Source of the DNA: CAZMXS01 sp964570325
GTDB lineage: Bacteria > Verrucomicrobiota > Kiritimatiellia > CAIQIC01 > CAZMXS01
DNA length: 42,880 nucleotides
Assembly (NCBI GenBank): GCA_964570325.1
Contig: CAZMXS010000040.1
Span: forward strand, 1-42,880
Direction of reading: 5' to 3'
Part shown: positions 9,253-20,200 of the stretch, one piece after another
Numbering within the stretch: the first letter of the stretch is position 1
Layout: the number at the start of each line of letters is the position of its first letter
Position numbers and translations under genes: made by a program
The notes under the pieces: generated by a model
Told to the model about the DNA's origin: nothing
The model's database searches: none
The model's input: the letters and a program-made list of their open reading frames with translations, nothing else

Positions 9253-10161
9253 TCAATCGCTGGCTGGCCCGGCGTCCGCGTTTTCCTGCAGGCTTTCCAG
9301 CTCCTCCTGCAGTTCGCTGGTCGGTCCCGAGCGCCGCTGCCCCAGAATTACGCAGTTGTAGAGCGCGCGCCCAACCTGGTCGCGTGTTAAAAAGCGGTTG
9401 CTTCCAGGCGCCTCGGCATGTGAGACGATGACCTGCTCGTCGAGGTCGTAGGCTCGAACGTTGATCACGTCGAGATCCCATACCGCCGGATTGGCCAGGT
9501 CAATGTCGGACGCAAAACGTACCAGCATTCGGCCGGTTTCCCAGAAGGCCCAGACCTCGTTGGCCACCGGGGAGAGCGGTGACCAGTAGGCCAGTTGAGT
9601 CGGCTCAGCCATGGCTTTGGGAAAGGACTGCATTTGTTGAAACAGTTCGTGGCGCATTCGCCGGCTGAGTTCCTTGTCCGGATAGACGCGCTCATTCCGA
9701 TGCGTGAACAGGTAATCCATCATTTCCTGGATTCCAATGTTGATCACGGTATATTCCGGCGGCGCCTCGTCCGGGCAATCGTCCTTGGACACGTTATTGA
9801 GCTTGAAAGTCCGGCTGGTGACCACCAGGTCAATTTCATCTATTGTGTAGTCGGTCTTTTTAAGCCGGATATGGAAACGGAACCGCGGAATAACGACTTC
9901 GGCAAACAGACTGTGGTCGCCCGGATCCAGCGGCGGATGCAGTTGGCGGACCCAGAAAGGAATCGCGTTACTCAGCGGGGCGGATTCGACATCGCTTTCA
10001 TCCATATACCAACGATACAAATGTTGAGTCAGCTCATATAAGAATGGCTTTTCCTTGACTGCCGCAATCGGATCCGTGTCGGCCGGGGCATTTGTTATGG
10101 CGGCGCAGGTTAGCGCATGCGTAATAGCCAGACCGGTGAGCATCAGCGGCATTGTTTTCAT
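9253..10161 (-). CDS. uncharacterised exported protein
   Basis: This encodes 302 residues with a signal peptide (MPLMLTGLAITHALTCA, residues 4-20; a cysteine at 19 could allow lipidation, but the lipobox is poor). The mature part is tryptophan- and aromatic-rich (LYRWYMDE, YWSPLSP, VWAFWETG) and contains the segment DLDVINVRAYDLDEQVIVSHAE. The C-terminus is acidic and glutamate-rich (about 283-302). No family is recognised. It starts three bases after the stop of the 10165-10893 gene, so the two are almost certainly co-transcribed. It is probably the last gene of the minus-strand envelope cluster. Cell-surface or periplasmic location is inferred from the signal peptide. Confidence 0.78.
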   Translation of the reverse strand: MKTMPLMLTGLAITHALTCAAITNAPADTDPIAAVKEKPFLYELTQHLYRWYMDESDVESAPLSNAIPFWVRQLHPPLDPGDHSLFAEVVIPRFRFHIRLKKTDYTIDEIDLVVTSRTFKLNNVSKDDCPDEAPPEYTVINIGIQEMMDYLFTHRNERVYPDKELSRRMRHELFQQMQSFPKAMAEPTQLAYWSPLSPVANEVWAFWETGRMLVRFASDIDLANPAVWDLDVINVRAYDLDEQVIVSHAEAPGSNRFLTRDQVGRALYNCVILGQRRSGPTSELQEELESLQENADAGPASD

Positions 10162-10164
10162 GGT

Positions 10165-10893
10165 TCAATCCATCTTTTGGAGGGTGAAAAAACGGTTCCC
10201 GCCCAACGACCCGTTCAACCGGTCCGGGATTTTGACGAACCGGCCGCCGGGGTGATAGCAATCCTGGTCGGTCATCCAGGAATAGGCGCGGCCGGTGACG
10301 GGGTAGGGCGGGATACGGGTGATGCCGGCGAAGCGGTCGGCGCCCTGAATTCCGCCCTTCACATAGGCGCGGGCCAATCCCTGGGCGTAGTTCAGCAGGT
10401 TCGCGAACTTGCCCGGTTTTCCGCCGCTTTTGGCGATTCGCACAAGATAATTGAGCCGTTCCTCGACGCGCGGCGCGGTGACGGCCCGTCCCTGGGCGTC
10501 ACGGTAAAATCCTTCGCACTGGCGTCGGGCGCCATCGCCGGTGATGATATCCACGATGCTCCGGCTCTGGACGCCGGCCACCTCCGTCTGCTTGTAACCG
10601 GGCGGGATGTAATTGATCCGCGCGTGCAGCACCCAGAGCACGGAAAGCATGGCCGCCTGGGTGTCGCTTTCGCTGACGTAAGCGGGTTCGCCGGGGAAAG
10701 CCGTCTCGTTAATCAGCAACCGCGCCAGGTAACCGGCCGTGCTGCTGACCGGTTCCAAATGAACAAAATCAGCCGCCTGAATGGCCAGGGGAAGAATGAG
10801 CCAGGTTAAAAAAATCGCGATATGCCAAAAGGATGAAAGACGAGATATCACCGGATCCGGCTTTGGATGACTGCTCATTACGACATGTGTCAT
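10165..10893 (-). CDS. exported protein, possible distant SleB/CwlJ-like cell-wall hydrolase
   Basis: The product has 242 residues with a membrane-spanning or signal helix at about 22-40 ending in AIQA. The mature region has an order of features resembling SleB/CwlJ hydrolases: a glutamate-bearing segment INETAFPGE, a helix AAMLSVLWVLHARI, an aromatic segment QCEGFYRD, a helix NLLNYAQGLARAYVKGG and a C-terminal SLGGNRFFTL that recalls the IG-x-HRFY ending of that family. Several family residues are absent, so this is a weak, motif-level suggestion. The location beside a peptidoglycan amidase gene supports it. The start could also be the second ATG five codons later. No strong ribosome binding site is seen. 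Confidence 0.5.
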   Translation of the reverse strand: MTHVVMSSHPKPDPVISRLSSFWHIAIFLTWLILPLAIQAADFVHLEPVSSTAGYLARLLINETAFPGEPAYVSESDTQAAMLSVLWVLHARINYIPPGYKQTEVAGVQSRSIVDIITGDGARRQCEGFYRDAQGRAVTAPRVEERLNYLVRIAKSGGKPGKFANLLNYAQGLARAYVKGGIQGADRFAGITRIPPYPVTGRAYSWMTDQDCYHPGGRFVKIPDRLNGSLGGNRFFTLQKMD

Positions 10894-10966
10894 GCGGGTT
10901 ATCCCGGGCCTTCCAAAAGAGTGTGAGGGATCTCCCCGGCCGCTCTTTCACCCAGGTTAGACGGGT

Positions 10967-13900
10967 TCACCGCTCTGAAACTCCGATGCGATAGTATAAC
11001 AACCACTCCGCATTGTGAACCGTATCGGTATACATATTGAGCGGCGGCGTAGGTGTGAGGTTCGTGGCCAGCGGACCGAAGCCGGCGAGAAGATTGCTGG
11101 ACCAATAGACCGCATAATTGCGGTTGGACGTGCTGAACCAGGTTACAGTTCGGCCGACGGTATTAGTTGCCCCGATATCGGCTGCAAAGATCGAACCGGC
11201 GTTGGTGGGTTGCGTGCCGGCCACCCATTCCTGCCAGTTGTTCATGCCATCGCCGTCGGCATCCGCCGTGGCGGCGGCCGCGATGCCGTTGGTGAAATGA
11301 GTCGTCTCCCACCAGTCGGGCATGCCATCGGCGTCGCTATCTTCGTCCGCCTGTTGAGTGATGCTGATGTCATCCCATCGCAGGAGTCCGGCATATGATG
11401 AGGTGAACTGGAAGAATAATCCGAACGCATTCGCTTCGGTGTAATATGTATCGGTGGCCGCGCCGCCGGTGACCAGATTGTCAAACCCGCCGTTGGTGTC
11501 GTACTTCAGCGTCCACAATCCGGCAGCCGACCGCGTGACCTCGATGCCGATCGTCATGCTGGCGTTCCAGTCGAATCCCGAGTTGATGAGCGTGCCATCG
11601 TTGCCCGCGTTGGTCACCCGCCAGAGCTTGAGCAGGTCGTCCGTTCCGCTCAGGTTCACGCCGACCGCATAACCGCAGACGGAATTGGCCTTGAGATTAC
11701 TCTCGCTGGCGACCAGATAAACCCAGAATCGGTTGTTGCCCGAGGGATCGAAAGAACCGTTTTTAAGATTGAAGCGCCAGACCGTCTGGGTGCCATCCAG
11801 AGCGAAATAGGTGGCCGCAGCCAGGTAATTGGTCCCGGCTGCGCCGGACACATTGTTCTTGGCGGAGCGCAAACCGGTGATGGGACTGGACGAGCTGTTG
11901 GTCCACGTCCCGGCGGCGTCCAGCGTCCAGCCCGCCAGGTCGCCGTCCTCGAAATCATCCGTGAACGGCAAGTTTGCCCGCATGATCGTGAGGGAGTCCT
12001 CCGAACCGATTCCGGCCGCGTTGGTTCCGCGGATGGTGATCAGGTTGGCGCCGACCTGCAGTGCGATGCCGGTTGCGCGCCACGCACCGGCCGCCGCGAA
12101 TGTTCCGCCGGCGCCCGTCAGGCGGTTGGACCAGGTCATCAATCCGGTTACCCAGCCGTTGTTCGTTCCGCCAATGGCGGTCTGTGTTGTAGTATAGCCG
12201 ACATAGGTCACGGTGGAGGTGACCGCCACCACGGGGGGTTCCACCGCCACGTCCACCCAGACGCGCTCGCCAAAATTCGTCCCGTTTCGACGCAGGCTCC
12301 AGTAGCCGCGATATATCCCGCCGGTGGCCGGCGCAATCCCGTCAATCGTGAAGGTCCGTGTCCCACCCGGCGCGATCTGCTCGTCCGGATCCAGATCATA
12401 ATAGTTTGACGCGCCGAACTGTGTGCCGCGCCCAAACGCCCAGCGGTAGCCGGAGGCATCGCTCCAAACGGTTTCACCCTGGTTGGTCATGGTCCAGCTC
12501 TTGGTGAACGCGCCGCCGGCCATAATGCTCGCGCCGCCGGCCGGTGCGCTGCTGCTGACACAGATCGCATAATCCACGCCGGAGCCAATGGGGCGGCCGA
12601 CAAGCTTGATGTCGTCAATATAGTAGAAGTCGTTGGTGTTGTTGCTCCCGTTGGCGTCAAAAAAGCGCACCCGCACTTTGATCTGCGATTTGTCGCCGGG
12701 GATCGCCAAATTGTAGGGGTTACAATACTGCGGGGTGCGCGCGCCGAGAATCTCCGTGAAATTCAGATTCAGGTTGTTGGTCGGCTCGCCGTCGGCGACT
12801 TCAACCCCATAGCCGCCGCCGCTCCATGAGGCGCCATTGTCGTAGGAAACCATCACATGCAGGTCATCGCCGGAATCGGGTCCGGATGCGGCAAAAGGCA
12901 CGAGCAGACTGACATTGGTGTAGGCGGCGATGTTAACGTTCTCGAAATCCACGTATGGATCGTTCGTACCCGCGCTGGTTCCGGCAATTCGCAAGGCATA
13001 GGTTCCCGAATTCTGCTTGCTCGCGGAGAAGCTGATGCTTGCGCTCGGTGAGCCGGTATAGGACCATGGATTGGCGTCCACACCATCGAAGCTCTGCGAC
13101 TTGATGCTGACCGACTCCGTCACCGATATATCATCAATGGCCATGTCGCCCAGTCCGCCGGAGCCCGTCACTCCGCGGAATCGGATGCGCACATTGCGTC
13201 GGCCGCCATACGCCGAAAGGTTGACCGACTGCCAGGCCCAGGGATCCGTCTCATTCGCCTGCTGCTGGCCGCCTTTGCTCCAGGCCAGGATCCATGTGGC
13301 GCCGCCATTGGTGCTGACTTCGACATAGTTGGTGCCGGTCTGCGCGCCGCACATGTGATAGTAGAACCAGAGACGCGGCTCGGCCAACTGGCTGAAATCA
13401 AACACCGCCTCCAGGCCGGCCGCCTTGGCCGGATAGTTCGGATCGGACGCTTCCGTGTAAATATAAAAGGAGCCGCCATGAGCGGAAGAGACTCCGGTGG
13501 TCTGGCCGGCATATTCCCCCGAGGGCGTCAGGCCGGACCAGCGCGTCCAGCCGAAGTCCATGTTTTCCCCCTGCGCCCACTCGCCAAAGCCGCTTTCGAA
13601 CCCTTCGCTATAGGGGAATGCGTTGATGGGGTCCAGCGCGGTGACGCGAACATCGTCGAGATAACAATTATTGCCATATTGCGAGTGGAAGAGGAATCCA
13701 ACCTGAACGGTGGCCAGGCCGGTCGCCGCAGGCGGCAGGAAGCGGGTTTTCAGGATCCAGTTGGTCGGCGATCCGCGCCGCATGTGGAATGGCGCGAGGT
13801 TGCTCCAGGTCGTGCCATTGGCAGACCACTGGAGCGTGACGCCCTCGCCATCACGGCCCGTTCGCGCGTCCTGCCGCCAGGCAAAGGTGAGCGCGATATT

Positions 13901-14218
13901 AGTGCGGCCGATGGTGCTGAACGCCGGGCTGCAGAGGCGGCTCTCCGCGTTGGAGGCGCAATCCCAGGAGTTGAATTTCACGAAGTGCGTGCCTTCATAC
14001 GGCGCAGCCACTTCATAGGTGCTGGAGGTCACAAACGTGATGGCGGGATCGGCACCGGGATCGGCCACTTTGTTGGTCGTCCAGCCGGCCGGCATGCTGC
14101 CGCTGTTGAACCCCTCGGAAAGCAGATTCGTCGCGGCGGTCGCGGCCGAATGGAGCAGCGCCCACAACACTAAAGTCCCCCAGCATCTCTGGATCGTCGT
14201 CTGCATGTGTTTACTCAT
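10967..14218 (-). CDS. large multi-module surface/secreted protein with FW, Ig-like and calcium-binding modules
   Basis: This encodes 1,083 residues from ATG 14218, which overlaps the stop of the upstream gene by eight bases and is preceded by a G-rich binding site (GGGGGCGG). After a signal peptide (to about 29) come three jelly-roll modules of the MAM/cleaved-adhesin kind (about 31-195, 201-368, 373-541), each with acidic YLDDV-like ends. Next are an NBR1-type four-tryptophan (FW) domain (about 549-658; W575, W585, W640, W654), an Ig-like domain (663-747) and a LamG-like module (751-955). Calcium-binding DSDADGMPDWW and DADGDGMNNW repeats (about 958-996) precede a C-terminal beta module. 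The architecture suggests adhesion or carbohydrate/wall binding; no enzyme motif is seen. Confidence 0.85.
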   Translation of the reverse strand: MSKHMQTTIQRCWGTLVLWALLHSAATAATNLLSEGFNSGSMPAGWTTNKVADPGADPAITFVTSSTYEVAAPYEGTHFVKFNSWDCASNAESRLCSPAFSTIGRTNIALTFAWRQDARTGRDGEGVTLQWSANGTTWSNLAPFHMRRGSPTNWILKTRFLPPAATGLATVQVGFLFHSQYGNNCYLDDVRVTALDPINAFPYSEGFESGFGEWAQGENMDFGWTRWSGLTPSGEYAGQTTGVSSAHGGSFYIYTEASDPNYPAKAAGLEAVFDFSQLAEPRLWFYYHMCGAQTGTNYVEVSTNGGATWILAWSKGGQQQANETDPWAWQSVNLSAYGGRRNVRIRFRGVTGSGGLGDMAIDDISVTESVSIKSQSFDGVDANPWSYTGSPSASISFSASKQNSGTYALRIAGTSAGTNDPYVDFENVNIAAYTNVSLLVPFAASGPDSGDDLHVMVSYDNGASWSGGGYGVEVADGEPTNNLNLNFTEILGARTPQYCNPYNLAIPGDKSQIKVRVRFFDANGSNNTNDFYYIDDIKLVGRPIGSGVDYAICVSSSAPAGGASIMAGGAFTKSWTMTNQGETVWSDASGYRWAFGRGTQFGASNYYDLDPDEQIAPGGTRTFTIDGIAPATGGIYRGYWSLRRNGTNFGERVWVDVAVEPPVVAVTSTVTYVGYTTTQTAIGGTNNGWVTGLMTWSNRLTGAGGTFAAAGAWRATGIALQVGANLITIRGTNAAGIGSEDSLTIMRANLPFTDDFEDGDLAGWTLDAAGTWTNSSSSPITGLRSAKNNVSGAAGTNYLAAATYFALDGTQTVWRFNLKNGSFDPSGNNRFWVYLVASESNLKANSVCGYAVGVNLSGTDDLLKLWRVTNAGNDGTLINSGFDWNASMTIGIEVTRSAAGLWTLKYDTNGGFDNLVTGGAATDTYYTEANAFGLFFQFTSSYAGLLRWDDISITQQADEDSDADGMPDWWETTHFTNGIAAAATADADGDGMNNWQEWVAGTQPTNAGSIFAADIGATNTVGRTVTWFSTSNRNYAVYWSSNLLAGFGPLATNLTPTPPLNMYTDTVHNAEWLLYYRIGVSER

Positions 14219-17200
14219 CCGCCGCCCCCGGCGGATCCACCACCACTTCCACCCAGACCGGGTCGCCAAACCGGCCGTTGCGGTGCATCATCCAATAGCC
14301 CCGATATGTGCCCGGTGTCAGCGGCGCGACCAGATTCAACGTCCACGTCTTCGTCGCGCCGGGAGCAATTTCCTCGGCGTCAGCCAAATCCGTGAACTCG
14401 GCGGCCCCGAAAGGGTCCTCCCAATACGCCTGCAAGCGGTATCCGCCGGCCTTGGACCAGGTGGTGAGGCCGGTGTTCTTCAACGTCCAGCTCTTTGTAA
14501 AACTCGCACCGACCACGATATGGGCGCCGCTGGTCGGATCGGTTTCGCTGACGAATTGGGCATTGTCGGCGCCCAGCGCCACCGTGTCTTGCTGGTAGAG
14601 CGCGTTGGTGCTGAAAACCGCGGCGCCGATGATGGTGACGGCTAATGCGTCGGGCGCGATCCAGCCCGCTGCCGAGTTGAATGACACGGTGTGCACGCTG
14701 GCGGACAGGTTGGAGACGGTTGCGGCGCTGTTTTGCCAGGCTCCGGCATCCACGCGCCATTGCGCCCCGGCGTCCGTCGCGCCTTGCGGCGCGAGGGTGA
14801 CCAATAGTCCGCCAGTTTGCTGGGTGTACGTGCCGCTCGCGGTTGTGAGCTGGCCGGTGGTAATGGCAACCGTTTGCGTTGGGGGCGCCGTCCAGCCGGA
14901 GACGCGGCTGAAGGCGACGGTGTGAANNNNNNNNNNNNNNNNNNNNNNNNNNNNNNNNNNNNNNNNNNNNNNNNNNNNNNNNNNNNNNNNNNNNNNNNNN
15001 NNNNNNNNNNNNNNNNNNNNNNNNNNGCTGAAGGCGACGGTGTGAACGCCGGCCACCAGGTTGCTGACGTAAGCGCCGCTGTTGCGCCAGGCGCCGCCAT
15101 CCACGTTCCACTGCGCGCCGGCGCCGATGGCTTCAACCGGACTGATGACGACCACCAAGGCGCCTTGTGCGAGCAGTTGGGTATAGACGCCGCTGGCCGT
15201 GGTGGTTTGGGCATTGACGATGGTGACACTCAATGGACCCGGGTTGGTCCAGCCGGAAACGGTGCTGAAACTGGCGGTGTGCGTGCCGGCCGCCAGGCCG
15301 GACGCTAATTCACCGCTGCCGCGCCAGGCGCCGCCATCCACACGCCATTGGGCGCCGGCGTCAGCCGCCTCGTCCGGTGTGAGGTTGATGCGCAACGCGC
15401 CGAGCGCGGTGGCTACGGAGCGAACCGTGACGGTATCGGCGGCTACCGCGGTCCCCAAGTAGTTTGAGCCACGCACGATAATGACATTAGTCCCCATGCT
15501 GATCGGTATCGCGGCAATCTGCCAGGCGGCGGCGGCGTTTGTGGTTCCCTGGCCGCCGGTCAGCCGATTGGTCCAAGTCAGTTGGCCGACCACGGCGGCG
15601 TTATTGGTGCCGCCGATGGTATAATGGGCGGTACCGCTATCCACTGTGGCGTCCGAGTTGGTGATGTCGAGCCGGGGTTGCTCTTCCGGGGCGTCGCCGA
15701 AGAAGGTCAGCACTTTGGCCATGACCGCGCTGCGGTCGCTTTCATTGAGGATGGTTTCAAATGGGAAGCCCATGGTCACCACGCGGAACACGTTGCTGAA
15801 TTGGATCGCGGCCACATTGGTGCCGGAGGCGCCATAGACGAGCGCGGTGGTCGCCCCGCCGCGTGCAACCAGGGTGTCGGGGTATTCGGCGTTGTAAGTG
15901 GTCCCGTTGCCGCTGTCGAAGTAGAAAGAACTGATTCCGTTGAAAATTGAGCCGCTGCGCGCGCTGACCTGATAGGTTCCGGCATCGTCCGCCAGATAGG
16001 CGGCCCGCAGATAGTTGGTCATGAAACTCTTGTCCGCGGCGCTGCCCAAGTGGTCGAGATCCCAGGCCAGTTCCGCGCCGGAAGCCAGCAGACACCCGCC
16101 GCCGTCCAGGAAACTGCCGACCCGGGTTTGCTCGCCGGCGCTGAATGTTTCGTGCGCGGAGGATTCCTCACCCAGAATCCAGTAGGCGGCGCGGTAGTCC
16201 GCCAGGCTGATCAGGTTGGAAAGCACGGTGTAGTGGTTGCAGGCGTCGAAATAGCGATTGCCCGCACTGATGGCCTGACCGTGCTGGACCACATAGTCCT
16301 GTGAATTGATCATTCGCGGCCGGACGAGCGTTACGTTGCCGCTGAGATTGTATCCGAAATAGCGAGTCGGGCTGAGGCCGCGCTCAAAACGATCGAATCC
16401 GTTCACCACCAGGTGCCACGCGCGGCCCATGGGGGAGATACGCGCGCCCGTGACTTCCGATGGCAGCGATTCGCCGCCGCTGTTGGTTGCGGTCACGCGA
16501 AAATAGTAGGTCGAACCGATGGTCAGATTGGTCAACGTTAGCGAGGTGTTGGCGGCGCCTGCCACCGCGACGGGGTTGCCGAAGCCGTAGCCATTGGCAG
16601 ACCGATAGACTTGGTAACCAGTCGCGGCGTCCCCGCCGGCCGCATTGGTCGCCGGCGCGGACCAGCTCAAGGTCACCTGACCGACGCCGCTGTTCACGGC
16701 GCGCACATTCACCGGCGGGTCCGGCAACAGGGCGAGAGGCACAGCGGCGTTCGTGGCATGCAGGTGACGGACGATGGCCTGGTAGCAGGCTCGCGCCATA
16801 ATGTTGCGCGCGGCGGGATCCTTCAACAGCTTGGCATCGCTTTCATTGTTGTGAAAGGCCACCTCGATGATGGTCGAATTCATCTCGTCGTTGATCGTGC
16901 CGTAGAGTTCGCCGTACGCGGAACCGTACATATCCGCGGAGTTGTCGGTCCAATCATCCGCGACAACCACGCCGTCGTCCGCCCACTCCATGTCGGCTTC
17001 CACTTCGTTATTGACCGCGTAGCCGAAGGCCTGCTGCAACTGTTGCTTGGTCGTGGTGCCGCGCGTGTCATACAAGCCCATCGCGCCGCGGCCGGTGCCG
17101 GCGCCGCCGTCGGCGTTGGAGTGAAATCCGAGATAAATGCGGTCCCAGAACCCGCCATCGTCAGAGCGGTTCATCTCTGCCGCCATGCGCACCGGGGCGC

Positions 17201-20200
17201 CGACATTGTCATCCGAGTCGCTGTAGCCGGAAAGGTCGTAAATCGTGGCGGACATGCCCTCGCCAAGCGCGCGCTGAATCCAATAGCGCGCCGCTTCGAG
17301 TTCCCGCTCAACGCCGGAGACCCCATACCCGCGGTCCACATCGCCCATGCCGTTGCCGAAACGGATGGCGTCGGCGATGACCACGTCCGTCGCGGGGTTA
17401 TAGCCGGCGGGCGCATAATTGGATATTTCGACAAACCCGTTGGTTCCGGCCTCAAAATAGTAATTGCCCAGCCAGACCCAGCCGAGGCCGACGCGCCGGT
17501 GGTTCACGCGCACCTCGGTTACCCCGCCGCTGTGGCGAATACGGTACAATTGCTTGACGCGGTCGGACCCGCTCCGCGCCCAGCCGTAAACGGGATAGAA
17601 ACCGGCGCTGGGGATGTTGGGCGCGTAGCGCGCCACGGCGCTCTGTCCATTGGTGTTGATGTAGGCGTAGCGGTAGGGTATGTCGCCCGCCGTGCCGAAG
17701 AAAATGGTCGAGGAGCTGTTCGCCCACGTGCCGGTGAAGGTGACGCCGCTGTCGTCATTGTCGAGCACAACCTCGTTGGTTTGGTAACCGACCGGTCGCA
17801 TCGGCACGACCGTTGCCCCGGCGTTGAAACAGTACTCCACGAACGGGTTGAGCTGGTCAATGTTGCCCATGTCCTCGACCACGCCATAGGTCAGCCCGCG
17901 GCCCGTGATCCACGAAGAACCGCTGGCCGTGAACCCGTGGCCGGCGCTGGTAAAGATGATGATATCCGTAAGCGCGCCGCGTGGTTGCTGGTTGGTGGTC
18001 TCGCCGGAGGCCACGCCGCCGGCGCCGCCGGATTGGCGCGTGATAACCACCTGAGCGGAGGCTGCCTGACCGGCGCTGTTCGTCCCGCGCACCGTGATAG
18101 TATTCGCACCAACCGACAGACCCGTGACGGTTACGCTCCAGTTTGTCGCCGCCGCCAGCACGCCCGCGCCGCCCAGGTTGTTCGACCAGCTCAACTGGCC
18201 GGTCACATTGGCGTTGGCGACGCCGCTGATGGCATAGCTGGTCGTACCATTGGGCACGGTTGCGTCCAGGGTGGTGATAGTTACGGCCGGATCGCCGGCG
18301 CCTGAAGTCAGCACCGTGCCGTTGTAGCCGACCGCGGCGAAGGTGCTGCCGCCGCAGATAACACCGCGCAGGAAATTGGTATTGCCGGATGTTTCCGCAA
18401 CCCAGTTCAGACCATTGGTGGAACTGATGATCGTCCCGTTTGGGCCGACGGCCACGAATCGGTTGTCGCCGAAGGCCACCCGATAAAGATGTTCGGATGT
18501 GCCGGAACTCGTGGCGGCCCAGGAAACGCCATTGGTCGAGGTGACGATGGTGCCGCCCAGCCCGACTGCGACTATCCGGCCCGCTCCGTAGCACGCATCC
18601 AGCAGCCATTGCGATGTGCCCGACACGCGCGCCGTCCAGGCGGCGCCATCGGTCGAAGTCAGCAGGGTGCCGCTGACGCCGACCGCGACAAACTGCGTGG
18701 CGTAGGTCACTCCCTGCAACCCCAGCAGAGTGCCGGACGTTCGCGTGATCCAGTTGACGGCGTCCGTTGAGGAGATGATGGCGCCGTCGTTACCGACTGC
18801 CACATAGGTATTGTAGCCGTAAGCAATGCCGCGCAACATATTGGTGATGCCGCTGGTCGGCGCCGTCCAAATATCGCCGTTGGACGAAGTCAATACGCGT
18901 CCGGCGTCGCCGACCGCGACAAAACGGTCGCGGCCGAACATGACGTTCAGCAGCAGACTGCTTACGCCCGACGTGCGAGTCAGCCATGTCGCGGCATCGC
19001 TTGACTTGAGAATCGTGCCGCTCGCGCCCACCGCCACATAGTTGTTGCTGCCGTAGCCGACGCCGTACAGACCGGCGGCGGTGCCGGAGTAGCGTAGAGT
19101 CCAGCCCGCGGCAGCGCTCATGAATTTATCTGCGATCAGCTCCCACAATTCCGCGCGAGTCTCGTCATAGCCCAGCGCCCAGATCCCGATGCCGCCAATA
19201 CCCTTGCTGATGACCATGTCGTACTTGAGTCCCAGGCTTTGCGCGTCGTCATACCAGCACTGGCGGGCGCCGGAGTTGGTGTAAAAATAATAGGGGGTGG
19301 AGGAGGATGCATCCCATTGCCGGCCGTAGACGACGGCATTGTCGTAGGCATCGGGATAGAGCACGGCGGTGCCGCTGCCCAGCGTCGCGGATGGCACGCT
19401 AAAATCGGCGGTGGGCCAGTCGTAGCCGTAATAGGGACAGCCCAGCAACAGCTTGTTGGCGTCAATTCCATCGGTGAGGTAGTCATTGATGGACTTCTCG
19501 ATGCAGTATGCGCCCCACTTGGAGCTGGCCTGCAGCGGCGCGACCGGCCCGGCGGTGGATGAGCCGCGATAGTGGTAGTCGTAGCCCATGATGATGCAGT
19601 AATCCATCCATGCGCTGTAAGCGCCGACATCAAAGATGTTGCTCCAGTCCACCGCCGGCAGGGCGATCGAGACCTCCGAGCCGGGGAGATCGCGGTGGAA
19701 ACGCGTGGTCAAATTGCTCATGAACTCGGTCACTTTCGGCCGCAGCGTGCTGTCGGAGATGCTTTCAAAATCAATATTCACGCCGTCGCCGCCGCGGTTG
19801 GACACCACGGACACCAGCGAATTGATCAGATTCTGGCAACTCGTGGAGTTGGTCAGCAAACGGCGGCAGTTGGAGTTGCCGAAGCAGGTCGCGGTCAGCA
19901 CGACCTTGACATTGTTCGAGTGCGCCCACGGGATTAGCGCAGTCGTATCCCAGGAACGCAGGCTGGAATAGGAACCGTTGGTTGGGTTCACTTCGTAGGA
20001 AAAATAGGCGATGGTCGAGAGGGCGGCGTAGTTGTAGGTTTTATAGGCCGTGCCCATCCAGTAGGGATGCCACCCGACAACGCGTTTCTGCAGCGTCCCG
20101 GCCGGCGTGGCGGCGCGTGTGGCGCGAAGCGGCACGCGGACAATGGACAGCAGGCTGTCATATTGCTCATCTGTCCTTAGCTTGCGGCTGCGCGCGCCGA

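Noticed and set aside
16611..18305. Long open frame on the plus strand opposite the giant amidase gene (564 codons)
   Set aside because: It is a GC-driven shadow. The minus strand encodes recognisable catalytic motifs and repeats there, while the plus translation has no known domain and no binding site.
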